Shown: positions 25,052 through 32,996, counted from the first letter of the stretch. The stretch: DNA of 56,119 bases from Salinarimonadaceae bacterium (GCA_007693435.1 REDO01000158.1:1-56119), one strand, 5' to 3'. Made by a program: numbers and translations. Notes: generated from the letters alone by a model not told the origin.

Positions 25052-26878
25052 TTAGCCGTGCAACCGCGACACGCGGTCCTTGAGTTTCACTCGCTCGTCC
25101 GGCTTCCCGGTGAGCTGCTTCTCGCGCCGTTCAAACTCGAACCGACACAGGTGCTTCGCGGCGATCGCGTAGACCGTGCAATCCAACGCTTCGGCCTGGC
25201 GACTGCCGACCCGGACGAAGTCCTTCGTAGGGCGGCCCTTCGGATAAGTGACGACGAGCCGCTCCGCAGTAAGCTGCCGGAACCACTCCTCCTCGAGGAC
25301 GTCGGAGAATCGGAACGCCCCGGGCTTGCCTCTCTCGAGACCCAGAGACGTCGCGATATCCGTCTTCACCTGGATGGTGCCCACGTTGTAGAGAGCGGCG
25401 CCGCTCAGCCGGCGGCGACGCCCCTTCGAAAGCTTGATGACCGGATGAGCCCCGGCAACGCCCTTGATCGCCACGATCTTGCGGTTCAGGCGCGGGCCGC
25501 AGAAGTCGTAGACCTGCTGCGTCCGATTTCCGTCACCGGAGTCGACGCACGCTGCGTCGATACCGATCTCGCCGCCCAGCGGGTGCTTCCACCGCGTCGC
25601 GAGCAACGCGTCGACGTCATCCCATGTCGATTCGAGCGTCGTGGCGCCCCGGACGATCTGGTGCCCGAGGATCCAGCGCTGGCCGTCTTCCGACCAGCCC
25701 ATGAGCGTGATTTCGACGCGGTCGATCTGCACGTCGCAGCCGGCCGTGATGTAGAGCACCTCCGGAGGGATATCCTCCCGCCACCGTGACTTGTCCTGAT
25801 CCCATTCGAGCCCGAACGGCTCGATCCGCGCGATAAGCTGGTTCTCGTCGACGCCCATGACGTCGGTCGACCAGACCTTCCCGAGCACCGTGTTGCAGAA
25901 AACCTGCTCATCAGCCGGCCCGCCGCGCTTCGCAGCGAGATATTCCTGTGCGAGCTTCCCCCACGACGCGTTCGCGAAGAGCGAGATCAGCGCCGACATC
26001 CGGAAGCCAGCGTGCCCCTTCACATGAGGGGCCGTGGCCCGCCACTCGCCCGCCGCGATCATCGCAGGCTTGTCGCGCTCTTCGATCACTCCGCCGCACG
26101 ACGGGCACGCAGCGTAAGCCTCTTCCGGCGCGCCCTTGGGCCAGTCGATATGCTCCCAGAGCAGTTCGAACGGTGTCGCGCAGTGCGGGCACGGGATCTC
26201 GAAGACCCGCTTGTCCGATTCCTCATATCTCTTGGCGATGATCGACGTCGCCTCATCCGTCGGCGTCGATCCCGCGACGATCTTGCGATCCGGAAAGGAC
26301 GTGGTCCTCTTCTCGGCCAGCTTGATCGGGTCGCCTTCGCTTGTCGTCTCCATGCCGTCGACTTCGTCGCACAGCAGCACCTTCGCGGTATGCCGGCGCA
26401 GGTTACGCGGCGCCCTGGCCGAGATGACCTTCAGCGAGCCGCCCCCGAGGAGCGCCCGTTGCAACAGCGTGTTACGCCCGTCGAACCGGCCGACACGCAT
26501 GAGCCCCTTCAGAGCCGGCGTGTCCCGGAACGCCGGGTCGATCTCGTCGACCACAATCCCTCGAGCATCGTCGTCCGTCGGCATCAGCAGCAAGATCGGG
26601 CCCGGATCATTCGCCGCGATCGCCCCGATGGCCGCGACCAGCGACACCGTGTAACCGGTCCTAGTGCTCTTGATCACGGACACCCGCTCGATCAGCGGGT
26701 CGCCGATCGTATCGAGAATGCCTCTCTGCGGCTTCCAAGGACGGAACCTGCCAGGCTGCGCCGAATTCCCGGTAAGCCGAAAATTCTTCTCCGCCCATTC
26801 CGAATACTGCAGGACAGGCGGCGGCCGCAGCGCGGAGGCGACTGACCTCCGCAGGCTCTTCAGCGCCGCCGTAGCCAT
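25052..26878 (-). CDS. A: terminase large subunit (lambda gpA-like)
   Basis: This is a 608-residue protein. It has a P-loop-like KSTRTGYT near residue 70, a Walker B-like VLLCDEVDGM near 170, a zinc-finger-like pair (PCPHC and CPSCGG) near 230-260, and a C-terminal nuclease region around DRVEITLMGWSEDG. It drives packaging and cuts cos. It lies directly after the small subunit, with the first gene order of lambda (Nu1-A-W-B-C-D-E) largely kept. Confidence 0.93.
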   Translation of the reverse strand: MATAALKSLRRSVASALRPPPVLQYSEWAEKNFRLTGNSAQPGRFRPWKPQRGILDTIGDPLIERVSVIKSTRTGYTVSLVAAIGAIAANDPGPILLLMPTDDDARGIVVDEIDPAFRDTPALKGLMRVGRFDGRNTLLQRALLGGGSLKVISARAPRNLRRHTAKVLLCDEVDGMETTSEGDPIKLAEKRTTSFPDRKIVAGSTPTDEATSIIAKRYEESDKRVFEIPCPHCATPFELLWEHIDWPKGAPEEAYAACPSCGGVIEERDKPAMIAAGEWRATAPHVKGHAGFRMSALISLFANASWGKLAQEYLAAKRGGPADEQVFCNTVLGKVWSTDVMGVDENQLIARIEPFGLEWDQDKSRWREDIPPEVLYITAGCDVQIDRVEITLMGWSEDGQRWILGHQIVRGATTLESTWDDVDALLATRWKHPLGGEIGIDAACVDSGDGNRTQQVYDFCGPRLNRKIVAIKGVAGAHPVIKLSKGRRRRLSGAALYNVGTIQVKTDIATSLGLERGKPGAFRFSDVLEEEWFRQLTAERLVVTYPKGRPTKDFVRVGSRQAEALDCTVYAIAAKHLCRFEFERREKQLTGKPDERVKLKDRVSRLHG

Positions 26879-26880
26879 CT

Positions 26881-27423
26881 CTACGCCTTCACCAGCTCAC
26901 GAGCCTCGGCGCCGACGACGCCAGCCTCGACTTCCTCGGCCATCGTCTCGAGCACCTCGCGGCACAGGAGCTTCAGCACCTCGCCATCGTGCGGCGTCAG
27001 ATGCGGGATCGTCGACCGGGCCCGCCCGGGGATCGATAGCACCGACGCCTTGAACTGCCGGGCGATCGCAGACCAAGCCTCCGACACCTCGTCCAGCGTC
27101 AGCACCTCGCCGGACAACTGCGCCAGCTTGATCTCCTGGATCCGCCGGTTGATGACTTCACTCTTCGCTCGCTCATCCGCGAGTGAGGAGCCGCTCTCCG
27201 TCGCGTGGCCCGCCGCACGCTGCTGCAGGTGCTTGCAGTAGGCATTGACGCTCGGCAGCGTCTCGAACCGGCCGCGCTGCGTCGCCTTGGGGAAGATGCC
27301 CCGCGCCGCATAGTCACGCACCGCCCGAACCGAGATGCCCAGAAGAAGGGACAGATCAAGCGCCGAGCAGGTCGGGGAGATCCATTCTCCGCCGACCGTA
27401 ACGCCCTTGCCTTTTCGCGCCAC
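26881..27423 (-). CDS. terminase small subunit (Nu1-like)
   Basis: This is a 180-residue protein. The N-terminal winged helix (LDLSLLLGISVRAVRDYAARGIFP) recognises packaging DNA. The middle INRRIQEIKLAQLSGEVL is the segment typical for Nu1-family proteins, and a C-terminal helix likely contacts the large subunit. It starts two bases before the large subunit gene in transcription order. Confidence 0.85.
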   Translation of the reverse strand: MARKGKGVTVGGEWISPTCSALDLSLLLGISVRAVRDYAARGIFPKATQRGRFETLPSVNAYCKHLQQRAAGHATESGSSLADERAKSEVINRRIQEIKLAQLSGEVLTLDEVSEAWSAIARQFKASVLSIPGRARSTIPHLTPHDGEVLKLLCREVLETMAEEVEAGVVGAEARELVKA

Positions 27424-27432
27424 AGGAGCCTC

Positions 27433-28008
27433 TCAAAGACCGAGCGCGATCCCGACATGCCGCAAAACGCGGCGCGTCATGTCCATCTCTGCATACCTGA
27501 TGGCGCCGGGAGCCGTGCTCTTGCCCTTGTCCGCCAACTCGTTCGCCAGCACCGGACCCGACAGCATCTTGAGAGGATGCCGCCCGTCGGACTTACGAAT
27601 GAAGACCTTGCCCTTCGCGACGAACGCGCCGCTGTAGGTCTTGCGCCGGTTCCAACCCGTCGCCTCGGCGCCCCTCATCGAACTCACGGCCCCGCCGCGC
27701 CAGCCCGGCGTCAGGTCTCGCACCCACGACGGAGCGCCATACTCATGCAGTCCGATCGCCTTGTCGGCGACGGTAACGCGCGCCTCCATCGTATGAGCCG
27801 GCCGGGCCCGGGCGACCTTCGTGACGCTGGAGACGCGGCCACGAGGGACGCCCGTCATCCGCACCATCGACGTCACCGCCTGTCGGCGCTGCTCCTGCGC
27901 ATGCTCATTCAAGCCCTGCGCCGCAGCCTGTCGCATCATCGGGCTATCGAGCCGCGCGACGAACCGGAAAATCTCGCTGTTCCGGTCGATTTCAACGCGC
28001 ACTCGCAT
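27433..28008 (-). CDS. minor tail protein Z-like
   Basis: This is a 191-residue protein with RLDSPMMRQAAAQGLNEHA, then AVTSMVRMTGVPRGRVSSV and HEYGAPSWVR, a pattern of the lambda minor tail Z family. In lambda this gene is in the tail module; here it is upstream of the terminase, a mosaic trait. Only a weak GGGAAA site precedes the ATG. Confidence 0.72.
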   Translation of the reverse strand: MRVRVEIDRNSEIFRFVARLDSPMMRQAAAQGLNEHAQEQRRQAVTSMVRMTGVPRGRVSSVTKVARARPAHTMEARVTVADKAIGLHEYGAPSWVRDLTPGWRGGAVSSMRGAEATGWNRRKTYSGAFVAKGKVFIRKSDGRHPLKMLSGPVLANELADKGKSTAPGAIRYAEMDMTRRVLRHVGIALGL

Positions 28009-28017
28009 GTGCCGATT

Positions 28018-28034
28018 TCCCTTATACTATTAGG
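28018..28034. repeat. palindrome CCCTTATA-C-TATTAGGG upstream of the Z-like gene
   Basis: This 17-bp near-palindrome sits ten bases before the Z-like ATG. It resembles the 16-bp operator family but has a different centre and outer bases, so I keep it separate. Confidence 0.4.
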
Positions 28035-28061
28035 GGCCAATACCGCGCCGCCTCGGCGCCC

Positions 28062-28277
28062 TCAAACCCGGCTCGTGATCATCGCGAGGATCTCACGCGC
28101 ACTGGTGCGATAGGTATCCGCCATATGACGGCCATGCTCATCGGAGCCGAGCACATCAGGGTCGCAGCCGATGTCATCCAGTAGCCGCGCGCAGGCCACG
28201 CGAAGCGCCATCGACTGCGCCGTATTGAGCCTCGCGCCATTGATCTCAACGCGAGCTTCGCCGGATCGCTCGTTCAT
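28062..28277 (-). CDS. small hypothetical protein at the head of the structural operon
   Basis: This is a 71-residue protein (MNERSGEARVEINGARLNTAQ) with mixed helix and charge. AGGAG sits seven bases before the ATG. It is the first gene read leftward from the control region, so it marks where late transcription begins. No family is recognised. Confidence 0.6.
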   Translation of the reverse strand: MNERSGEARVEINGARLNTAQSMALRVACARLLDDIGCDPDVLGSDEHGRHMADTYRTSAREILAMITSRV

Positions 28278-28432
28278 GGCAGGGCTCCTGGAATGCGGGC
28301 GCAAAGCCACACCATCTCGCCTTGTCCATTTTTCGGGACAAGTGACGGATGAAGCCCTTTGCGAGAATAACTTGCGTTTAAACGGGGGCGTCGGTGCTTC
28401 GCGCACGCCCGGCCCTCCGATACGGTCCCTAT

Positions 28433-28448
28433 GTCCCTTATTCTAGAC
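28433..28448. promoter_or_regulatory. operator-like 16-mer A
   Basis: GTCCCTTATTCTAGAC; its reverse complement GTCTAGAATAAGGGAC fits the dispersed operator consensus. It lies 155 bases upstream of the first leftward structural-operon gene. Confidence 0.5.
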
Positions 28449-28670
28449 GCATAGAGCGGCCTGGGCTCGCATGTCTGGCCTGATGCGCGCCGGGCTGGCC
28501 TCTCGAGTGGCGGGCGCTGGCGGCGCTCTCTGGCCTCTGGCCTATCCCGGTCGCCCTCTGTGCTCGAGCTGTCGCCCGATCGGACGCGGCGAGCCCATGC
28601 TAGCGGCTTATGAGGCGATCTATGCGGGAAAGTGCCAGGCTGGGCAACCGGGCCGATGCATTAGGCGAGC

Positions 28671-28686
28671 GTCTGATATGTTAGGC
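28671..28686. promoter_or_regulatory. operator-like 16-mer B
   Basis: GTCTGATATGTTAGGC matches the site at 28916 (in the GTCT orientation) at 13 of 16 bases. It is in the middle of the control region with no nearby start codon. Confidence 0.45.
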
Positions 28687-28885
28687 GTATCGGGGCGCGG
28701 TCTATGTCATGGGGAGGGAGAGAGGCGGAGAGGGCGCGGGAGCTGGGCGAGCCGGCGCGGTTTGGATTGCGCGCTTGCGATGCCTGGGCTTGCGCTTTGA
28801 TCGCTCGCGCCTGGCTCTTCGGGTTTGCCTCTTGCGGCCTCCCCTATCTGGGCTGGGGAGCGGCCCGAAAAAGATTGCGCGTCGT

Positions 28886-28901
28886 GTCGATTTTGTTTGA
28901 C
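28886..28901. promoter_or_regulatory. operator-like 16-mer C, overlapping the -35 box
   Basis: GTCGATTTTGTTTGAC is a partial palindrome ending inside the TTGACG -35 element. Its centre is exactly 30 bp from the next site. Confidence 0.55.
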
Positions 28902-28924
28902 GTCGCGCCGAATATGCCTATTAT
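28897..28924 (+). promoter_or_regulatory. early rightward promoter
   Basis: TTGACG (28897-28902), a 16-bp spacer and TATTAT (28919-28924) form a sigma-70-type promoter. It reads toward the gene at 29003. Both elements are covered by operator-like sites, so it should be shut by the repressor. Confidence 0.6.
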
Positions 28925-28931
28925 ATTAGAC
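28916..28931. promoter_or_regulatory. operator-like 16-mer D, overlapping the -10 box
   Basis: GCCTATTATATTAGAC is the most symmetrical member of the family (reverse complement GTCTAATATAATAGGC). It covers the -10 element of the early promoter. Confidence 0.65.
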
Positions 28932-28940
28932 AGATCGGAA

Positions 28941-28956
28941 GCGCAAGCGAGCGCAC
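28941..28956 (+). repeat. GCGC repeat, copy 1
   Basis: GCGCAAGCGAGCGCAC differs from the repeat consensus GCGCAATCGAGCGCAC at one base. It lies in the leader of the 29003 gene. Confidence 0.55.
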
Positions 28957-28974
28957 CGGCGGACACCCAAAGCG

Positions 28975-28990
28975 GCGCAATCGGGCGCCT
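28975..28990 (+). repeat. GCGC repeat, copy 2 (degenerate)
   Basis: GCGCAATCGGGCGCCT differs at three positions from the consensus. It ends 12 bases before the ATG at 29003. Confidence 0.45.
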
Positions 28991-29002
28991 TGGAGACGGG
29001 CT

Positions 29003-29326
29003 ATGATTATCACTGGAACACGCGCGACGCGGGCGACGCTTTCGCCGACGTACTGGCATGGCGACTACGCGGCCTACCGCAACGCTGGCGGCTTCATACT
29101 CGCCTACATCCCGACGCGCGAAAGCGTGTTCTTTCAGCCGGGCGACGAAGCCGCAGCCTTTGAAGAAGTCGCCGACGCGGCGATGGCGCTTTGCGCGGAC
29201 GATGACGACACTTTCGCGTGGCACAACGCCATGGGCAACTATCTGGACTTCATGGTTTCGCCCGATGAGGCAGGCGGCGCGCCGTCGTCCGATGGCGGTT
29301 TCTTCGCACTTTTCGCGGGAGGCTGA
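29003..29326 (+). CDS. early hypothetical protein, first gene of the rightward operon
   Basis: This is a 107-residue acidic protein (MIITGTRATRATLSPTYWHG; later ADDDDTFAWHNAMGN). No family is recognised. A GGAGAC site precedes the ATG. As the first gene behind the repressed promoter it would be among the earliest lytic products, a position often used for host takeover or anti-defence proteins; that role is only a suggestion. Confidence 0.65.
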   Translation: MIITGTRATRATLSPTYWHGDYAAYRNAGGFILAYIPTRESVFFQPGDEAAAFEEVADAAMALCADDDDTFAWHNAMGNYLDFMVSPDEAGGAPSSDGGFFALFAGG

Positions 29327-29327
29327 T

Positions 29328-29561
29328 ATGCGCGCCGCTATGATCGCCCTCGCCTTTTCGGCCGCATGCGCCAGCTCTGGCGCCCTCGCTGGCGACCGTG
29401 TGGGAGGCTTTGCCTTCGAATGCCGGACGGATTCGGAATGCGCGGCGGAAGCGCACGCGGCCGGCCTTCCCGCCCTCTACATGGAAGCGCCGCGCGAGGC
29501 GTTGGCCCGCGAGTGCGCGGACGGCGACCGGACGGCGTGCCTCTACCTCTCCAGATTTTGA
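29328..29561 (+). CDS. small secreted cysteine-rich protein
   Basis: This is a 77-residue protein with a signal peptide (MRAAMIALAFSAACASSGALA). Four cysteines follow in the mature part (ECRTDSEC, ARECADGDRTAC), suggesting disulfides in the periplasm. It begins one base after the previous stop. An exported protein in an early operon is unusual. Function unknown. Confidence 0.6.
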   Translation: MRAAMIALAFSAACASSGALAGDRVGGFAFECRTDSECAAEAHAAGLPALYMEAPREALARECADGDRTACLYLSRF

Positions 29562-29575
29562 CGGGAGAAACCGCC

Positions 29576-30013
29576 ATGAAAACGGTTTTGCACATTCAAT
29601 GCGCATCGCCGAACGGCGAGACGGGAACATTCCTCGCGAACCGAGAAAAGGGGAAGCCCCTGCATTCTGGGGCGCTTCAAAGCCCCGTTTTTGCCGATTT
29701 GGTCGCGCTTTCAGAGTGGGCAAGGGCGAACGGCTGGGCTGCGATGGCCCATGACCCGGACTGGCCGACGGGCGTTTACACTCGAAGCCCTTCCCCACAA
29801 GGCGCAACGGCGAGCCCGATTTCCATCGTTCCAGAGCGCGACGAATTTTTGTCCGTTCGCCCGGCTTGGGCGGCGCCCGATGAAACCCGTTTCGTCCACT
29901 GCGAAGAAGACGATGCGGAGATATGGGCGGTTTATGGCCCGGACGGACTTATCGACGACTTCCCGTCGCGCGCCGACGCCGAGCGGTTCGTTTCGACGCT
30001 CTGCCCTGCTTGA
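29576..30013 (+). CDS. early hypothetical protein
   Basis: This is a 145-residue protein (MKTVLHIQCASPNGETGTF) with WARANGWAAMAHDPDWPTGVY and a C-terminal AEIWAVYGPDGLIDDFPSRADAE. The end resembles small domains that read query-like strings of residues in phage proteins, but no family can be named. A GGGAGAAA site precedes the ATG. Confidence 0.62.
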   Translation: MKTVLHIQCASPNGETGTFLANREKGKPLHSGALQSPVFADLVALSEWARANGWAAMAHDPDWPTGVYTRSPSPQGATASPISIVPERDEFLSVRPAWAAPDETRFVHCEEDDAEIWAVYGPDGLIDDFPSRADAERFVSTLCPA

Positions 30014-30066
30014 CGTTTCGAAGCGCGCCCCACGCGGGCGCGTCACGAAGTGCCAACGCTTCCCCT

Positions 30067-30082
30067 GCGCAATCGAGCGCAC
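30067..30082 (+). repeat. GCGC repeat, copy 3 (exact)
   Basis: GCGCAATCGAGCGCAC, an imperfect hairpin GCGC-AATCGA-GCGC, ends 19 bases before the ATG at 30102. Confidence 0.6.
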
Positions 30083-30101
30083 AACGTGAGGAGATATTGC
30101 C

Positions 30102-30221
30102 ATGTTCTCGACCTTCGCAACCGCCACGCGCGAGCCGTTTTCGAAGCGTGAGCCCGGGCGCGTCCGGCGCGATACCCGCCGCGCGCGCATCGCCGCAAAG
30201 CGGGCCTTTCTCGCTTCCTGA
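30102..30221 (+). CDS. 39-residue basic peptide
   Basis: A short frame (MFSTFATATREPFSKREP, then RRDTRRARIAAKRAF) is strongly basic. It is preceded by AGGAG at a good distance and by the GCGC repeat that also marks four other genes of the operon. Both features support translation. It may bind nucleic acid. No family is recognised. Confidence 0.5.
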   Translation: MFSTFATATREPFSKREPGRVRRDTRRARIAAKRAFLAS

Positions 30222-30235
30222 ATCCTTTCCAGCGA

Positions 30236-30251
30236 GCGCAATCGAGCGCAC
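30236..30251 (+). repeat. GCGC repeat, copy 4 (exact)
   Basis: GCGCAATCGAGCGCAC ends 18 bases before the ATG at 30270, upstream of CGGAG. Confidence 0.6.
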
Positions 30252-30269
30252 CAATCCGGAGAAACGATC

Positions 30270-31169
30270 ATGTTTTGTGTCGATATCACGCGCGACGGCG
30301 AGCACGTCGAATCGGTCGCGGAGAAAACCGAGGTAGAGGCGCGCAACGCGGCCTTCTACCGGCTCATGCGGTTGCAGGGGAATTCAACCGATTACGCCAT
30401 GCAGCATGGAGGATGGGCCATCGGCGCGGCTTATCCGGTAAAGTTGAAAATGATCCAGGGAACGGCTTACTTTCCAAGCTGGGCGGCGGCGGAAATCTAT
30501 TATCAGCCCTACGAGTCCGGGAACATCTCGGAGCGTGTGCGGGAGAAAGTCCGCGCCGGCGAAATCTATATCGACAAGCCGCCGACGAAGCCGGGCGAAG
30601 TCGCGCACATTGACCAGAAAGAGAAGCGCTTTTTCGTCACGATCTACGAGCGGGAGAGTGAGGCAGAGCGAGTGCGCGCTTATGTCGGCGTCGATGGCGT
30701 CACCTATCGACTATTGATCGAGCCCGTTGCGATCGAGATCACGCGCCGCGAGGGGCCAACATACCGCATCGACAAGACCCACAAGGCTAAACGCTGGGCC
30801 GAATGTTGGGGAATTCTCCGCATGGAAGCCGCGACCGCGCCAGAGGGTGGCGGATACGATAAACACGATTTCGTCGTGACATTCGCGGACGGCTTCACCT
30901 ACCGCGGGCGCTATGATTTGAAGCATTGGCGCGAAGACTCGTGCGACCTGGCTGCGCATTGCCGGCAATCCCTCCAGTGGCTTGCGAGAGACGACAGGGC
31001 TGCGGCCCTGTCGGGAATCGATGATGTCGAGACTGCGCGCCGCCTTCTGCAAACGCATGATTTCGGCCAAGGGCGTGTTTTGCCTCCTGAAGGCGCGGCC
31101 GTCGAGATCGTTCGGAATTATCAGACAAACCCGCTCACGTCTGAAGAGGTGAAGGCGCGCTACAAATGA
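30270..31169 (+). CDS. early hypothetical protein, 299 residues
   Basis: The protein starts MFCVDITRDGEHVESVAEK and has a conserved-looking centre (KRFFVTIYERESEAERVRAYV, in parts) and a C-terminal YDLKHWREDSCDLAAHC. The first 120 residues and the later part look like two domains. I know no family. It is the longest of the early unknown genes. Confidence 0.62.
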   Translation: MFCVDITRDGEHVESVAEKTEVEARNAAFYRLMRLQGNSTDYAMQHGGWAIGAAYPVKLKMIQGTAYFPSWAAAEIYYQPYESGNISERVREKVRAGEIYIDKPPTKPGEVAHIDQKEKRFFVTIYERESEAERVRAYVGVDGVTYRLLIEPVAIEITRREGPTYRIDKTHKAKRWAECWGILRMEAATAPEGGGYDKHDFVVTFADGFTYRGRYDLKHWREDSCDLAAHCRQSLQWLARDDRAAALSGIDDVETARRLLQTHDFGQGRVLPPEGAAVEIVRNYQTNPLTSEEVKARYK

Positions 31170-31237
31170 AGCCCGAAAGCGAGCAAGTAAATTCCGGCCC
31201 GTGCGGCCGAGATTTCTCCTGATGGTGAGGGTCAGTC

Positions 31238-31453
31238 ATGACAATAGTTTCCATTTGCCTTGACGTTAATGACGAAAATGAACTTCGTCGCGCCGCATAT
31301 GCTCGGGCGGGAGAGCAGGGATTGCGCGCAAGAGAATATACGCGCGTCCGTAAAGCAAATCCTGGTGGAGAAGTTTCCGCCGATCTAGTCATGATGCTGG
31401 ATCCCGGGTATTTGCCTGGCTGCGAGATTTGCGAAACTACAGTGGAGGGCTGA
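31238..31453 (+). CDS. early hypothetical small protein
   Basis: This is a 71-residue protein (MTIVSICLDVNDENELRRA) with two C-terminal cysteines (GCEICETTV). It ends three bases before the next ATG. GTGAGG precedes the start. No family recognised. Confidence 0.55.
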   Translation: MTIVSICLDVNDENELRRAAYARAGEQGLRAREYTRVRKANPGGEVSADLVMMLDPGYLPGCEICETTVEG

Positions 31454-31456
31454 GTT

Positions 31457-31675
31457 ATGCCCAGCTATACAATCCGAATCCGCATAACGGCTATTTCCGA
31501 ATATCGTGTAGATGCGGACGATTTCACCAGCGCCGCTCGGAAATACGAACTCGCCGAAGGCTATTGGGCGGGCGAATGCATCGAAAATTCGGAGGCGCTC
31601 GCCGTCATTTCCGATGCCGATGGCTCCGAGCGCGAATTTTCCGAATGTCTCGGAGCGGAGGGCGCGGCGCAATGA
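31457..31675 (+). CDS. early hypothetical small protein
   Basis: This is a 72-residue protein with a beta strand-rich start (MPSYTIRIRITAISEYRV) followed by one helix (FTSAARKYELAEGYW), a ferredoxin-like half pattern. Its stop overlaps the next start (ATGA). Confidence 0.55.
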   Translation: MPSYTIRIRITAISEYRVDADDFTSAARKYELAEGYWAGECIENSEALAVISDADGSEREFSECLGAEGAAQ

Positions 31676-31767
31676 ATCGTTTTCTTCTGGAGGCATTCCG
31701 CGACGCTCTCGCGCTCGCCTTCCTTGTCGCAATCGTGGCGCTCGGCGCCGTAGCAATGGGAGCCTGA
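31672..31767 (+). CDS. 31-residue membrane peptide
   Basis: A very short frame with one hydrophobic helix (ALALAFLVAIVALGAVAMGA), coupled by ATGA overlap to the preceding gene. A single-span peptide in an early operon could modify the membrane, for example in superinfection exclusion; this is speculation. Confidence 0.45.
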   Translation: MNRFLLEAFRDALALAFLVAIVALGAVAMGA

Positions 31768-31771
31768 CGCC

Positions 31772-31918
31772 ATGCCCGGGAAATCTCAACCTCAATATTC
31801 CATCATCGCGACGGCTCGATGCCGGACGCATCCACCCGGGACCGTGATTGTTTACACCGGACCGCGCGCCAGCGTTGCGCGCGGCTGGCGGGTGCTTTCG
31901 CGCTACAAGGGAGCCTGA
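31772..31918 (+). CDS. 48-residue hypothetical peptide
   Basis: A short frame (MPGKSQPQYSIIATARCR, ending WRVLSRYKGA) starts four bases after the previous stop and ends four bases before the next ATG, so it fills the gap exactly. Codon use agrees with the neighbours. No family recognised. Confidence 0.42.
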   Translation: MPGKSQPQYSIIATARCRTHPPGTVIVYTGPRASVARGWRVLSRYKGA

Positions 31919-31921
31919 ACC

Positions 31922-32359
31922 ATGTCGGAACTTGACGAACGCGCAGCGCAGCACAAGCCGCCAGAAGCGAAGAGCCCGAAACGGTTTTACGTCTCCATCA
32001 CTTGGGAGGATTGGCCGAATGCGGGTAGTTTCGGCGACGTTGTTTTCGCTGACGACGCCGCCCACGCGGAGGCCGTCGCGCGCTGGAAAATGGCGACAGC
32101 TCGCGCCGAGGAGGACGGGTGCGACGCATACGACGTGATCAGGCTGCATGGCGACGACTGGCACGTCGTCGATTGCTTCGCCCTGGACGATTTCATTCGC
32201 GAGCATGCGCCGTCTATGATCCACCTGGCCGCCTATGAGGGCGACGCCGGCCCATACGCTGCGGCCTTCAGCACGCGGGCGCTTGCCGAATCCTTCGCGG
32301 CCACGGTCGCGGGGACTGTAATTGAAACCGCGATAGACGTGCATCGCGTCGACGCCTGA
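31922..32359 (+). CDS. early hypothetical protein
   Basis: This is a 145-residue acidic protein (MSELDERAAQHKPPEAKS; later KRFYVSITWEDWPNAGS and HGDDWHVVDCFALDDFI). No family is recognised. It follows the 48-residue gene directly. Confidence 0.6.
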   Translation: MSELDERAAQHKPPEAKSPKRFYVSITWEDWPNAGSFGDVVFADDAAHAEAVARWKMATARAEEDGCDAYDVIRLHGDDWHVVDCFALDDFIREHAPSMIHLAAYEGDAGPYAAAFSTRALAESFAATVAGTVIETAIDVHRVDA

Positions 32360-32425
32360 TCTACGCGGTCTCACTCCATGCGCCGGGCTCGTATCCGGCG
32401 CATGCGGGGAGATCGTCCCAAACCC

Positions 32426-32441
32426 GCGCAATCGAGCGCAC
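32426..32441 (+). repeat. GCGC repeat, copy 5 (exact)
   Basis: GCGCAATCGAGCGCAC ends 11 bases before the ATG at 32453, with TAGGAGG in between. Confidence 0.6.
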
Positions 32442-32452
32442 TAGGAGGAATC

Positions 32453-32977
32453 ATGAGAGCATTTAAGCAACTGACGCGATGCGGCCACATCTACAAGAAA
32501 GGTCGCGAAATCGCCCTAGACCCGGCGGAGTATTTGACGGGCTCAGAGAAGATCGTGGAAACGCGAGACTTGCCTGGGTTCACCCATGACGGCGTCACCT
32601 ACGAGTCGCATCATTTCTACATCCATTTTTGCCGATATGAGCGCGACGGCCGTAATCCTTCCGCCAATCCATCAACACGGCGCTTTTCTTCCGTTCTGGT
32701 CATCGTGAACCATGGCGGCGGGTGGGAGGTTTGGAGCGGAGATTACATGCTTGCCGCCGCTCTCCATCGCTACGGCGACGACAACATGGGCGCTTTTTGG
32801 CTTTGCTGGTATCTGCTCGACAGCACAAAAGAGGCGCTCCACGTGGGCCGGCATGAGGCCAGTCGGGAGTATCGGCAAGCCTTCGCGGAAGGCCGCTTGA
32901 AAAAGCGGAAATTGCCTCGACAGAATTCCGTCAAAATCTGGATCGAGCCGCCCGCGACCGTCGAGGCCGTCGCGTAA
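32453..32977 (+). CDS. early hypothetical protein
   Basis: This is a 174-residue protein (MRAFKQLTRCGHIYKKGRE) with HHFYIHFCRYERDGRNPSAN and a basic tail (GRLKKRKLPRQNSVKIW). A strong GGAGG lies before the ATG. No family recognised. Confidence 0.62.
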   Translation: MRAFKQLTRCGHIYKKGREIALDPAEYLTGSEKIVETRDLPGFTHDGVTYESHHFYIHFCRYERDGRNPSANPSTRRFSSVLVIVNHGGGWEVWSGDYMLAAALHRYGDDNMGAFWLCWYLLDSTKEALHVGRHEASREYRQAFAEGRLKKRKLPRQNSVKIWIEPPATVEAVA

Positions 32978-32996
32978 TCCATCCCTGAATTTCCAC

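Larger units (their letters stand above)
28278..29002. other. divergent control region between structural and early operons
   Basis: There is no convincing gene in this stretch. It holds an inverted repeat CTTGTCC/GGACAAG (28321-28327 and 28336-28342, loop of eight), at least four operator-like 16-mers, a sigma-70-type promoter at 28897-28924 and two copies of the GCGC repeat. The open frames between 28471 and 28900 have poor codon use and no start signals. A cos site could lie here by analogy to lambda, but none is recognisable by eye. Confidence 0.5.

Noticed and set aside
28471-28900. Several open frames in the control region
   Set aside because: Repetitive GC-rich composition, no ribosome sites, and they run over operator-like sites.
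29003-32977. Anti-CRISPR locus
   Set aside because: The small unknown genes fit the style, but there is no Aca-type regulator next to them and no known Acr motif, so I do not call it.
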